A DNA stretch of 64,000 nucleotides, from contig UCLB01000035.1 of NCBI GenBank assembly GCA_900473205.1, positions 70,543-134,542 of the forward strand, in the 5' to 3' direction. The notes under the pieces are model-generated. The model worked only from the letters and a program-made list of their open reading frames with translations. It was not told the origin of the DNA and did not search any database. Origin of the DNA: Hyphomicrobiales bacterium. Its GTDB lineage: Bacteria > Pseudomonadota > Alphaproteobacteria > Rhizobiales > Rhizobiaceae. The position numbers and the translations under genes are program-made. This document shows positions 39,322-47,280 of this stretch, piece by piece. The stretch's first letter is position 1. Every line of letters starts with the position of its first letter.

Positions 39322-40401
39322 TTATTCCTTTGCTGTAGGGCTGTTGTCCCCGCGTGACGCCCAAGGAAGCGAATTTATGCTCGCCGCGTGTTCTTCGACG
39401 TTAGTGTGCGCGTAGCGCATCACCATGGCGATGCTCTTCCATCCGCCGAGGTGTTGCAGCGATGTGAGGTTGCGATTTTTTTGGTAATGCCAAGTGGCCC
39501 ATGTGTGGCGGCAAGTATGCGGTGTGAAGCTGACGATGAACTTCTTCTTACCGTCTGCACTTATCTCGAATGACCCAAGGCCAGCGCGTCTACAGGCACC
39601 CTTGAACGCAGTTTTGATACGAGTTCCCGCCGATGTGTCGGCATCCTCGTCTGCATCCGGGCGATCGTATGCTTCCCCCCTATCCGTGCGGAACACCTCG
39701 GCATCCCGATGCTTAAGCGCAGATAACTCATGAAGGACGCGCGGGTGTAGCGGGACGCTTCGAACCTCTCCATTTTTCGTTTTAGCAAATGTGACCTGCT
39801 TTAAAACAAGATCGACATTGGCCCAATCGAGCCAAAGAGCTTCAGCCGTACGAGCGCCGGTGTAGAGCATGAAGATAACAAGCGGGCGCAGGTGAGGGGC
39901 ACATGCCTCAATCAGCCTCTCGGCCTCGTCTGGCTTCATCCAGACGATCTTGCCAGCGGGTTGTTTTGGCCTCTTCAGTTTAAGAGGCACGCGCCAGCCT
40001 TTCACTGCCGCGTGCTGAAGAATAGCAGACATGGGCGTGTAAACCTGACGGTTGCGCGTCGCATTGCTCGCTTTGGGATAGATCTTTTTGGCAGCAACAT
40101 CGATTTCATGCTGGCCTATGTCTTTGAGCAGTCCTTCACCGAAATAGTCTGCGAGGGGTTTGAGAAATCTCGTCTCTCCCTCCGCATGCTCGATGTAGTC
40201 CAGCGCGGCTTGGGCAAACGTCATAACGACACCCTTGCCGAACACGCTTTCCGTCAGCAGTTCTTTCTCGCGTTTGATGCGCATCGCTTCTGCGATTTTT
40301 TTGTCAGTAGTGCCTGTAGTTTCTTCGATGCTTTGCTTGGCGACTGTGCCGCGCATGATCCAGTTCGGACTTCTCGGGCGCTTAACGAGTTTGAGAGGCA
40401 T
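39322..40401 (-). CDS. int: Tyrosine recombinase (integrase) of the integrated element
   Basis: Site-specific recombinase of about 359 residues that inserts the element into tRNA-Thr. The catalytic residues are visible: Arg in LYTGARTAEALWL, His-x-x-Arg in TPHTCRHTWATWH, a downstream LGGWKS and the nucleophile Tyr in MRYAHTNVEEH. The start is taken at MPLKLVKR, not the upstream in-frame ATG. It reads towards the left attachment site, a usual arrangement, and its 5' end overlaps a small HTH gene by 148 bases. Confidence 0.93.
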   Translation of the reverse strand: MPLKLVKRPRSPNWIMRGTVAKQSIEETTGTTDKKIAEAMRIKREKELLTESVFGKGVVMTFAQAALDYIEHAEGETRFLKPLADYFGEGLLKDIGQHEIDVAAKKIYPKASNATRNRQVYTPMSAILQHAAVKGWRVPLKLKRPKQPAGKIVWMKPDEAERLIEACAPHLRPLVIFMLYTGARTAEALWLDWANVDLVLKQVTFAKTKNGEVRSVPLHPRVLHELSALKHRDAEVFRTDRGEAYDRPDADEDADTSAGTRIKTAFKGACRRAGLGSFEISADGKKKFIVSFTPHTCRHTWATWHYQKNRNLTSLQHLGGWKSIAMVMRYAHTNVEEHAASINSLPWASRGDNSPTAKE

Positions 40402-40565
40402 GAAATAGATTCCGTGAGATTGGCAACATCGTCGACGGTGTAGAACCGCTGGCGACCGATGCACCGATAGAAGGGATAGGTTTTGATCAGATCGCGTAAG
40501 CGTCGCACCGAAATGCGCAGTAGGTCAGCGACTTCAGCTTCAGTGCTGAGCTTCTGGGCGCTCAT
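40254..40565 (-). CDS. Small helix-turn-helix protein, excisionase-like
   Basis: 103 residues. The N-terminal half (STEAEVADLLRISVRRLRDL...RCIGRQRFYTVDDV) is a MerR/excisionase-type winged helix. The C-terminal ~50 residues are read from bases that also encode the start of the integrase in another frame. It overlaps the upstream gene by 26 bases, so the three minus-strand genes form one unit. A role in excision or integrase control is inferred. Confidence 0.7.
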   Translation of the reverse strand: MSAQKLSTEAEVADLLRISVRRLRDLIKTYPFYRCIGRQRFYTVDDVANLTESISCLSNSLSAREVRTGSCAAQSPSKASKKLQALLTKKSQKRCASNARKNC

Positions 40566-40920
40566 GACATACCCCTTGAGTTGGAATTAAATATTTAGGA
40601 TCGGTTGATTTGATCAGAGCGTAGACGCTTTCTGCCATCTCATTCAGCGAGCGGATGCGTCTACCGACGTCGTCGCAAAGAAATCGAAGCTTGTCGCGCT
40701 CGTGAGCCGGGAAGTAGACCGTGTCATCTTTGTCAAGCTTGGGATCAAGCAACCCGTTGTCGACCATCTGCTCCAATGCCAGTTCAGCGATGTAACCAGC
40801 TTCGATTGTGACGTCTTTAAGCTCGCTGACCTGATCAAGCAGCGCGTGAAAAGTTTCTGGTCTTATCGAGTTTCCTCCACTTGCTCGGATATCGATTTCT
40901 GGTGTAAATTTCTTCTGCAT
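40540..40920 (-). CDS. Hypothetical protein of the integrase operon
   Basis: 126 residues, no family recognised. It is acidic and probably helical, with no signal peptide or membrane segment. GAGGAG precedes the ATG, supporting expression. It is the first gene of the unit ending in the integrase. Confidence 0.6.
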   Translation of the reverse strand: MQKKFTPEIDIRASGGNSIRPETFHALLDQVSELKDVTIEAGYIAELALEQMVDNGLLDPKLDKDDTVYFPAHERDKLRFLCDDVGRRIRSLNEMAESVYALIKSTDPKYLIPTQGVCHERPEAQH

Positions 40921-40946
40921 TGAATTGCTCCTCGCGAGTGATCATC

Positions 40947-40988
40947 AAAAAGCCGACGCTGGTTCTCAGGCCTGAGCGTCGGCTTTTT
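40947..40988. terminator. Strong bidirectional terminator
   Basis: Perfect 14-bp stem AAAAAGCCGACGCT/AGCGTCGGCTTTTT with a 14-base loop. It overlaps the last codons of the Arc-like gene, so it closes that gene and could act on either strand. Confidence 0.88.
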
Positions 40989-41151
40989 GCAATTCTAGAT
41001 GATCGAACATTGCATGCTGCAAATGAAAGATGATCTCAGAATTCATCGAGCGACAGTTGCGCTCTGCTTCTTCTTTAATTCGGTTACGCAAACCTTCAGG
41101 CAGCCTCAGGCTGACTTGATCTGCGTTTCTCCTTGGTCTGACGATATCCAT
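40966..41151 (-). CDS. Arc-like ribbon-helix-helix repressor
   Basis: 61 residues from the ATG at 41151, which has GGGG upstream. It matches the Arc/Mnt type DNA-binding fold (QVSLRLPEGLRNRIKEEAER, RSMNSEIIFHL). It is divergent from a second Arc-like gene, with three matching palindromes between them. This is a likely regulatory switch of the element. Confidence 0.82.
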   Translation of the reverse strand: MDIVRPRRNADQVSLRLPEGLRNRIKEEAERNCRSMNSEIIFHLQHAMFDHLELQKADAQA

Positions 41152-41167
41152 CTTTAACCCCAATGAA

Positions 41168-41227
41168 ATCACTGTGATGTAAATTACCGTGATTTTATTG
41201 ACTGTCAATGAATTAAATTACAGTGAT
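41168..41227. promoter_or_regulatory. Three operator-like palindromes between Arc-like genes
   Basis: Three 11-base sites of the form AT(C/T)AC-N-GTGAT: ATCACTGTGAT at 41168 (perfect palindrome), ATTACCGTGAT at 41183 and ATTACAGTGAT at 41217. Spacings are 15 and 34 bases. They lie between the divergent Arc-like genes and are likely binding sites for one or both products. Confidence 0.75.
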
Positions 41228-41249
41228 GTCACTAACCAGGGAGATAAAA

Positions 41250-41630
41250 GTGTCTGAACAAAAAACTGGAAGAGGATCCGATCAATTCCCGCTACGGTTA
41301 CCAGACGGGATGCGAGAGCAAATCAAAGCTGAAGCGGATCGCAACGGCCGGTCTATGAATGCTGAAATCGTCACCCGCTTGGAGAGCTCACTCGTAGGAA
41401 GTCATAACGGCTCTTCGCTCGACGCTATCGCTACGGCATTCGTAAACAAGATGATCGCCGCGCCCTACCCGTTGTCAGAGGGTGATAGGAACCGTTTCCA
41501 TGATGGCTATGAAGAGGCGAAACAAACCGAGGCGAGAGCAATTCGTCGGTTTATGGATATATCTTCTGAATTGCTGGAAAAAATGAGGGTTGGGCGAAAA
41601 AAGGACCCTAGGGACGATAAAGAAAATTAA
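41250..41630 (+). CDS. Arc-like ribbon-helix-helix protein, longer form
   Basis: 126 residues from a GTG at 41250 with GGGAG six bases upstream; in-frame GTG/ATG codons at 41223-41226 overlap the third palindrome and are less likely. The N-terminus repeats the Arc-like domain of the divergent gene (FPLRLPDGMREQIKAEADR, RSMNAEIVTRLES). A helical C-terminal extension of about 80 residues is extra. The stop overlaps the start of the next gene. Confidence 0.8.
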   Translation: MSEQKTGRGSDQFPLRLPDGMREQIKAEADRNGRSMNAEIVTRLESSLVGSHNGSSLDAIATAFVNKMIAAPYPLSEGDRNRFHDGYEEAKQTEARAIRRFMDISSELLEKMRVGRKKDPRDDKEN

Positions 41631-41926
41631 TGCTTGAAAACAAGCTTATGACCCCCGGAGAGGTGGCGGCACATCTCCATATCAGCGTGAAAACGCTGCG
41701 CGATCATTTCAAAGCTGGAGAGATAGCAGGCATTGTTATGGGCCGAGGCAAATCGCACCTGTCCGTCAGATATCGCCCGGAAGATGTACAGGCCTTCATC
41801 GATCAGCGCCGGACGGTGATAGGACCGCCCAGCCCATCACCAAAAAGAAACAAGCTTCCGGCGAGTTCCTACCGCATCATCGACTTCAACGCGTTGCTTG
41901 AGAAACGCAAAAAGCCAAAGCCGTGA
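41630..41926 (+). CDS. Small helix-turn-helix protein, intact copy
   Basis: 98 residues with a MerR/excisionase-type N-terminus (MTPGEVAAHLHISVKTLRDHF, VRYRPEDVQAFIDQRR) and a basic C-terminus. A frameshifted copy of the same gene lies at 43683-43974, on the other side of a two-gene cargo. The start shares a base with the stop of the Arc-like gene, so it is probably co-expressed. Confidence 0.75.
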   Translation: MLENKLMTPGEVAAHLHISVKTLRDHFKAGEIAGIVMGRGKSHLSVRYRPEDVQAFIDQRRTVIGPPSPSPKRNKLPASSYRIIDFNALLEKRKKPKP

Positions 41927-42040
41927 TGGCTTAGGCGCTTTTCTGTTCATGAATGGCATGAAAATACGAAAGTAATAAACTCTTCGTTGACTCGCTAATG
42001 CAAGCGTGGCGTGTTGCATAAAGGTAATTCGGGGAGAACT

Positions 42041-42988
42041 ATGCTTCAAAAGAACCAGCGTTTCGTATTGTATTTTGACTTAGCTATGGCGCCATATCCT
42101 AGCGATGCACCAGCCATAGATCTCGTAGACGTGCTTCCCCAGCTTAAGTCGCGATGCGATAACGGTGAGGCAGTTGAGACGATCGATGCCGAGCGAAGGA
42201 TTATTAGACTGTCTCAGATGAACGAGACAACTCTTGGAGATGGTACGAAGGCGATGGCTATGCTTTTTTGCCTCGGAGACAAAGAGAAGGCAGATCCCGG
42301 CGTCACGAATTTCAAAACTGGAAAAATCCGGGTGTTTGTCAAAGGTGAGGATGAGGTCGGAGGGCTATCAGTTCACGCTGTGCTTAGGATGACGCCTGAG
42401 AAGCCTGGCAGCCACATGTACCGAATGGTGATGGAAGATGTCACTGGCTTTGGCAGGACGCTGGTTCAAAATTTCGTACGTTCACAGTTCAAAGAAATCT
42501 GCGAGCAAGACGGCTTCACATTTAAACGAAATGATAAAAAAGACATCAAGACTCGACCGATGGTCGAGCTAGTAGGGCATGCGTCTGAGAAGTTGAAAAC
42601 CTCTATTGAAAAAGGTCGACTACTTAATATTGAACTAATCGATTACGCTGAAGAAGATCTTGGATTTGATGAAGCGATTTTCATTAAGGAAGCGCGCCGA
42701 AACCTCAACTTGTCAATTTCGAAAAATCTGCCTGAGGGTGAAGCGTTAAGCATTATCGAAAAAGTAAAGCTTTGGGCGAAGGGGCAAGGTTATGACAGGA
42801 TGCGGGTGCGTTGGCGGGACCAAGAAAGCACCAAGCCACAAAACGCAACGATCGACACAGCCAAGCAAGATGCTGGCGAAGCATTTTTTATAAGAAATGC
42901 TGAGGTCAAATTTCAAACACCACTACCTGATATCTGTGATAAAATTAGCGATGAACTCGTCAACGAGATGAAAAAGCTCCTGGTGTAA
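42041..42988 (+). CDS. Unrecognised cytosolic cargo protein
   Basis: 315 residues from the ATG at 42041 (GGGGAG upstream). I do not recognise a family. It is soluble, with mixed strand and helix, and no signal peptide or catalytic motif that I can point to. By eye it is more AT-rich than the flagellar genes. The next gene, for a membrane protein, starts 2 bases after its stop, so the two are a coupled pair. The pair is layout-compatible with two-gene defence systems that couple a soluble protein of this size to a four-helix membrane protein, such as Kiwa, but I see no sequence proof and the gene order is reversed. Confidence 0.6.
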   Translation: MLQKNQRFVLYFDLAMAPYPSDAPAIDLVDVLPQLKSRCDNGEAVETIDAERRIIRLSQMNETTLGDGTKAMAMLFCLGDKEKADPGVTNFKTGKIRVFVKGEDEVGGLSVHAVLRMTPEKPGSHMYRMVMEDVTGFGRTLVQNFVRSQFKEICEQDGFTFKRNDKKDIKTRPMVELVGHASEKLKTSIEKGRLLNIELIDYAEEDLGFDEAIFIKEARRNLNLSISKNLPEGEALSIIEKVKLWAKGQGYDRMRVRWRDQESTKPQNATIDTAKQDAGEAFFIRNAEVKFQTPLPDICDKISDELVNEMKKLLV

Positions 42989-42990
42989 AT

Positions 42991-43653
42991 ATGTGGCGAC
43001 TTTTAGTCCCCCTTAAATATCTTCAGATTAAGCACCCGGAAAAAATCAAATTCGATTTGATTTTTCCGTTCATTTTCGCTTGCCTCTTCTTCGCTCCGGT
43101 CTTTTCGCCCGAGTTCCGCCAGGCCGCGGTGACGAACTTGGATATGCTTGGCCGATCAAGCGACCTACTGAGCATTCTTACTGGATTTTTCGTTGCCGCG
43201 TTGGCGGCAGTCGCAACTTTCGGCGGGAGCGAGATGAACGAGGATATGCCAGGCGCGGTCCCCGTTACGCTTCGACATAAGAATGTTGCCGAACCAGAGA
43301 TTTTAAGCCGGCGGCGTTTTCTGTGCTTCCTTTTTGGCTACCTCGCCTTTTCTGCGTTGGCAATATATCTGTTCGGATTTGCCTTCTACGCCTTTCAGGC
43401 TTTTTTGGTCCCGAAGATCATGCCAAGCTTCAAGGTCGACAGCTTTGTTGTTTTCTGGGCGATCTACGGCTTTGCGCTGGGCAATTTGTTGTCCAACACG
43501 TTGCTCGGTTTATTTTACCTAACTGACAGAATTCACCGACCAAATCGTGTTGTCAGGTGGAATTCGGCGTCCGATAACAAGTCTCTAAAAGTTGAGGATA
43601 TCGGCAAAAGCCTTCAAAGTGGAAAAGATCCTGCGACGGTTGCCAACAAGTAG
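42991..43653 (+). CDS. Four-helix membrane protein partnered with the cargo gene
   Basis: 220 residues. I see four hydrophobic segments: about 24-42 (FDLIFPFIFACLFFAPVF), 60-79 (LLSILTGFFVAALAAVATF), 107-135 and 150-175. The soluble loop between the second and third contains an acidic start and a basic run. It starts 2 bases after the preceding stop. It could be a membrane effector, transporter or anchor; I do not recognise the family. Confidence 0.6.
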   Translation: MWRLLVPLKYLQIKHPEKIKFDLIFPFIFACLFFAPVFSPEFRQAAVTNLDMLGRSSDLLSILTGFFVAALAAVATFGGSEMNEDMPGAVPVTLRHKNVAEPEILSRRRFLCFLFGYLAFSALAIYLFGFAFYAFQAFLVPKIMPSFKVDSFVVFWAIYGFALGNLLSNTLLGLFYLTDRIHRPNRVVRWNSASDNKSLKVEDIGKSLQSGKDPATVANK

Positions 43654-43682
43654 ATGTCCGACTTATCGGAACCTAAATAACA

Positions 43683-43974
43683 ATGTCTCCAAAGCTCATG
43701 ACCCCCGGCGCGGTGGCCGAACATCTAAGTATCAGCGTGAAAACGCTGCGCGATCATTTCAAGGCGGGGACATTGCAGGCATCGTCATAGGCCACGGCAA
43801 CTCGCACCTTTCCGTCAGATATCATCCCGACGATGTGCAGGCTTTCATCGACAAACGCCGAACGGTGATGCAGCCGCCCAGCCCGTCAGCAAAAAGAAAA
43901 AAGCTTTGGGCGAATTCCTACCATATTGTCGATTTAAAGCGTTGCTACAGGAACGCAAAAAGCCGAAGGCTTAA
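43683..43974 (+). pseudogene. Frameshifted copy of the small HTH gene
   Basis: Close match to 41630-41926 over its whole length. One missing base after the first ~30 codons shifts the frame to a TAG at 43788, and a second missing base lies near the 3' end. The intact frame would end at 43974. Only about 35 residues would be made. Confidence 0.85.
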
Positions 43975-44006
43975 CGCCTCCGGCTCATGCTGGATGTGAT
44001 CGACAA

Positions 44007-44438
44007 CTACGCCGAGCGGCGCGATCTCGTGCGATTGGTTAGAATATGCAGCCGCTTTACCCTGTTCTCAGTCAGCTTGCCAACAATCGGCCCTACGCCG
44101 TCTTCATCTCTTTTACAAAAATAGAAAGGGGACCAAGGCAATTCGGCAGTGCGATCTAAAATAAAGCAGGTGCTCTTTTTGAGGCCGCACTTGTCAATTT
44201 GGCCGGCGTTATGAACGTGAAGATCGTTTGGGCGGGTACGAGGCGTCTCTCTTGACGTGCCGTACATAACCTCGACCCAAGGACGACCTTGCTCATCAAT
44301 GTGATATCTTCTAACGACCGCTGGCCGTGCTTTCGGCCCAGGTCTTTTTGGATTTTCACGTTCAGGAAATCTGCACCAGACGATATCTAGTGGTTCCGGT
44401 AGCGTGTCTATTGAATAAAAACGGCTATCAGCAGACAC
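44007..44438 (-). CDS. PemK/MazF-like toxin candidate
   Basis: 143 residues from a GTG at 44438, ten bases after the preceding stop. It contains the family-like opening DIVWCRFPERENPKRPGPKARPAVV (read in two parts: DIVWCRFPERENP and GPKARPAVV), VEVMYGTSRETPRTRP and STCFILDRTAELPWS. This is similar to PemK-like proteins that act on RNA, but I cannot confirm catalysis. The upstream small gene could encode its antitoxin. Confidence 0.65.
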   Translation of the reverse strand: MSADSRFYSIDTLPEPLDIVWCRFPERENPKRPGPKARPAVVRRYHIDEQGRPWVEVMYGTSRETPRTRPNDLHVHNAGQIDKCGLKKSTCFILDRTAELPWSPFYFCKRDEDGVGPIVGKLTENRVKRLHILTNRTRSRRSA

Positions 44439-44448
44439 GCAGCACCAT

Positions 44449-44649
44449 TTACCAAGCTGCTTCGCTTGAATGGACGAACTTCGGCGTGCCGAAGTGAACT
44501 TTGACGTGAGCATGAAGATCGTTGATATCTTCTTGCGTGACTTCGTCGTTGTAATCGGGCGCGTTGGAAGCGTCGGGCGCCATAACAACTGTGCTCCAGT
44601 CGTCATCGCCGGTATGGGCTTCGCATCTTACAGCTTGAACTTGTGACAT
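44449..44649 (-). CDS. Small acidic protein, possible antitoxin
   Basis: 66 residues from the ATG at 44649 with GAGGTGA upstream; acidic, with no recognised fold. It directly precedes the PemK-like gene, as antitoxins do. An inverted repeat 92-112 bases upstream may be its operator. The antitoxin role is inferred from position alone. Confidence 0.5.
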   Translation of the reverse strand: MSQVQAVRCEAHTGDDDWSTVVMAPDASNAPDYNDEVTQEDINDLHAHVKVHFGTPKFVHSSEAAW

Positions 44650-44740
44650 AGTCACCTCCGATACATTGAACTGTTGCACCGAGTCAACGCCACGTCGGCG
44701 CTCTCGTTCCATGTTCAATAGTCCCTGTTTTATTATTACG

Positions 44741-44761
44741 ACGTTTATTCTTCGTAAACGT
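44741..44761. promoter_or_regulatory. Inverted repeat upstream of the toxin-antitoxin-like pair
   Basis: Perfect 7-bp inverted repeat ACGTTTA/TAAACGT with a 7-base loop, 92 bases upstream of the small gene on the minus strand. A possible autoregulatory operator. Confidence 0.4.
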
Positions 44762-44889
44762 ACGTCTTAGGCGTTTGCGTATCCTGCTACGCGTGTTGTT
44801 ACTTTCTATGCGTTCATTGTCAACAAACATAATGACGATCACGTCAATTTCAATTGCTTCACGCGCGTCGTAATTTGAATTGAGTATCG

Positions 44890-44915
44890 ATTATGTGTGC
44901 GAACTAACACATAAT
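44890..44915. promoter_or_regulatory. 9-bp inverted repeat ATTATGTGT/ACACATAAT
   Basis: Perfect arms separated by 8 bases, in a gene-free AT-rich stretch (44719-45003). It looks like an operator for an unknown regulator and may serve a phage promoter. Nothing else is evident in that stretch. Confidence 0.45.
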
Positions 44916-45003
44916 ATCTATCCTATGTCGCGGCGTAGGGCACGCCATGAGTTACCTTTAGCACGCAATTACGTTGAACATGCGGCACATTGAGCGTTTC
45001 CTT

Positions 45004-46071
45004 TTAATAGCCACCTCCACCGCCGCCAGGTTGATTTGCGATTGGCGGCATCGATCGGCCGATGTCGGCATTAACGGGAGCACGGCTGCCCATATTGGTA
45101 CCTGCGCTTTGCGCCCGCTGCGTCGCCGTCTGAAGACTACTCACGGCGTTCTGGATCGCCTGCGCGGCTGTGTTGCCAGCAATGACGATACTGGCCGCTG
45201 CCTTATCAAAAAATCCGGCTCCTTCCTGCCCACCATCCGCAATCGATTTTGCGGCCTGATCCCCGATTTGTTGCGTCGAGGCCTCTAATTTTTCCCGGAC
45301 CCCTCGAAACACGTCCATGTTCGCGATCGCAGATGTGAACTCTTCCGCAAGCTCGCGCCCCTTACCATATTGCGCATACTGCTGTTGCAGATCGGCGAGA
45401 GGTGAGCGCGACGGGGCACTGTTTGGCGGGCGCACGCCGGGAACAGGGGCTGCACTCGCCGGCAGGGTCTGATTTGTGTAGTTCCGACCGCCACCCGGAA
45501 ACTCTGGGATGAAGACGGGTGAGTTCTGTCGACCCCGTGAGGCCTTTGGGCGACGGGGATCGTCCCGACCAGCACCATAGCGTGCCGCCCAGTAATCGCT
45601 TACGAAATTTTTGTCACGGTACCCGCCTTCATAGGCGAGGTCCATTTCCTCTTGTTCGCTGATGATGCCCAGATTGCGCTGGCGCCAAGACCATCCCCGC
45701 TTCTCCATACCGCGCTGGCGAGCGTTGTATCGATCGAGATCCTTTACGGCTCCCTCGATAACGGGAGTGACAACGGGCGCGATCGCGCTGCCAGCGTCGG
45801 ATTGTAGTTGCCGCCACGACTCGGTAAGCCTGTCGAGAGACGCTTTCGTTTCGCCAAGAATGCGCTGATTATCCCGCTGTACCGAACCATCCACACGGCT
45901 GCTGTTGATGGTTTCGATTACCTTCCGGAAGGTTTGCGCATCCGTGATCAGCGAGAGCATACCTTGCTGCACCTGCATGTCAGTGAACAGACGCGAAAGC
46001 TTTGTCATATCGTCGACATGCTGCTCCAAAAGCACAAGCACGTTCATGTCGTCATGGCCTCTGGCAATCAC
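45004..46071 (-). pseudogene. Phage tail tape-measure protein, C-terminal remnant
   Basis: About 350 residues in an open frame. The sequence is helical and low in complexity, with Gly-rich end (GGGGGGY) and segments such as KASLDRLTESWRQLQSDAGS and AAQAIQNAVSSLQTATQRAQ, as in tail tape-measure proteins. Full-length members are far longer. The 5' part runs into a fragment of an unrelated gene on the other strand, so the N-terminal residues listed by the open frame may not be real. Confidence 0.65.
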
Positions 46072-46125
46072 GATCCTGCCTCCTCGGTATGGGTGCGAGA
46101 GCTACTTGCGACTATCTATGAGAAC
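46000..46125 (+). pseudogene. Metallophosphoesterase fragment
   Basis: Translated sequence HIVDMLLQKHKHVHVVMASGNHDP carries (in its last half) VHVVMASGNHDP, the GNHD metal-binding motif of calcineurin-like phosphoesterases, followed by SSVWVRELLATIYENEPRV. Both ends of the enzyme are missing. Boundaries are approximate. The fragment faces the tape-measure remnant, so the two meet at a deletion or inversion scar. Confidence 0.6.
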
Positions 46126-46294
46126 GAGCCGCGAGTATCTTGGCGGCGACTACCCAGGCATCAGGCTGGCTGGCGTTAACCGCGGCATCTGCCCGCAGTT
46201 TGGTGATGAGGATCCACCATTTGCAGCGCGGCGGTTCAAGCCGGTTGTGAAGCCGACGGTGAAGGAAGAGAAGAAGGTTGAGGAGACGGTATGA
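46126..46294 (+). pseudogene. 3' remnant of an unknown gene before the dNMP kinase
   Basis: In a different frame from the phosphoesterase fragment: EYLGGDYPGIRLAGVNRGIC, then a Lys/Glu-rich tail. The stop overlaps the start of the kinase as ATGA, so this is probably the end of the gene that once stood upstream. The family is not recognised. Confidence 0.4.
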
Positions 46295-47040
46295 GCAATA
46301 TTCTGGATAAGCTTGACGAACTCGTTGAGAAGAACCGCGCCGCTTACGCTTCGGCGCTAGAGGATTTTCGCGCAAAATTCACGCTCGGCGAAACCATCAC
46401 ATCCAAAGACACCGGCTGCCTCACAGCCGTACCGGCGAATGATAACGTGCCTGTCGAGTTGCGCGCACTCGGCGCGGCGATTGGTAGGGCTAACACAGCT
46501 ATCCTACCGCCCGTCATCGCGCTCACTGGCCTTGCTGGCAGCGGCAAGTCCACGGCCAGCAAGTACCTGGTCGAGAAGCACGGATATCAACTGGTGAAGT
46601 TTGCAGGTCCGCTCAAAGATATGCTGCGGGCTATCGGGCTGAATGAGGCGCAGATTGAAGGGGAGCTAAAGGAAGAGCCTTGCGAGTGGCTTCAGGGCGC
46701 AACGCCGCGTCACGCTATGCAGACGCTCGGCACACAGTGGGGTCGCGCATGCATCGGGCCGTCTTTTTGGATTGATCTTTGGGTACGGCGGGTAAATCTC
46801 ATCATCGCCGCAGGCGGTCGCGTTGTCGTTGATGACTGCCGATTCCCGAACGAAGCCGACGAGGTGCGGAAGCTCGGAGGCGTCGTGTGGAAGATTGTCG
46901 GGCGGGGCGGGATTGCTGGGGCGCATGAGAGCGAGGCGGGGTGCGGGGAGGCTGATATGGCTTTGGTGAATGTCGGGGATATCAAAGACCTGCATGCCAG
47001 CATTGACCGGTATTGTGCAGGCATGAAGGTGGCGGCATGA
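46291..47040 (+). CDS. Phage-type deoxynucleotide monophosphate kinase
   Basis: 249 residues. A P-loop (LTGLAGSGKSTASKYL) starts about residue 76, with FAGPLKDMLRAIGL and VVDDCRFPNEADEVRKLGG further on, as in phage deoxynucleoside monophosphate kinases. The N-terminal ~70 residues are an extra helical segment. It overlaps the next gene by ATGA. It is the only metabolic gene in the element that looks intact. Confidence 0.82.
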   Translation: MSNILDKLDELVEKNRAAYASALEDFRAKFTLGETITSKDTGCLTAVPANDNVPVELRALGAAIGRANTAILPPVIALTGLAGSGKSTASKYLVEKHGYQLVKFAGPLKDMLRAIGLNEAQIEGELKEEPCEWLQGATPRHAMQTLGTQWGRACIGPSFWIDLWVRRVNLIIAAGGRVVVDDCRFPNEADEVRKLGGVVWKIVGRGGIAGAHESEAGCGEADMALVNVGDIKDLHASIDRYCAGMKVAA

Positions 47041-47273
47041 TGATCAGGAACGCCGATGGAACAGTCGACCACGACGGCGAGTATAACCCTTGGCTAGAGT
47101 TGGACGCTGAGAAAGAGCAAGAGTGCAGAGCGTCAGGTGGGTTCGTTATGCGAATCGGAACCGCGTATCTTGGAAGGCCTTCAATCGGAATTCTAAAGGA
47201 CGGAACATTGCAGCCTCGTGCTGAACCGACAAGATACAAGGGCGATGGCCTCATGTACGTGAGCTTCGCCTAA
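47037..47273 (+). CDS. Hypothetical protein after the dNMP kinase
   Basis: About 78 residues. The start overlaps the kinase stop. No family recognised; it has a short polar sequence with PSIGILKDGTLQPR and no membrane segment. A terminator follows directly, so it is the last gene of that unit. Confidence 0.55.
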   Translation: MMIRNADGTVDHDGEYNPWLELDAEKEQECRASGGFVMRIGTAYLGRPSIGILKDGTLQPRAEPTRYKGDGLMYVSFA

Positions 47274-47280
47274 ACACCAA

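Noticed and set aside
44974..45288. Plus-strand open frame over the tape-measure remnant.
   Set aside because: Shadow of the minus-strand frame with no family or start signal.
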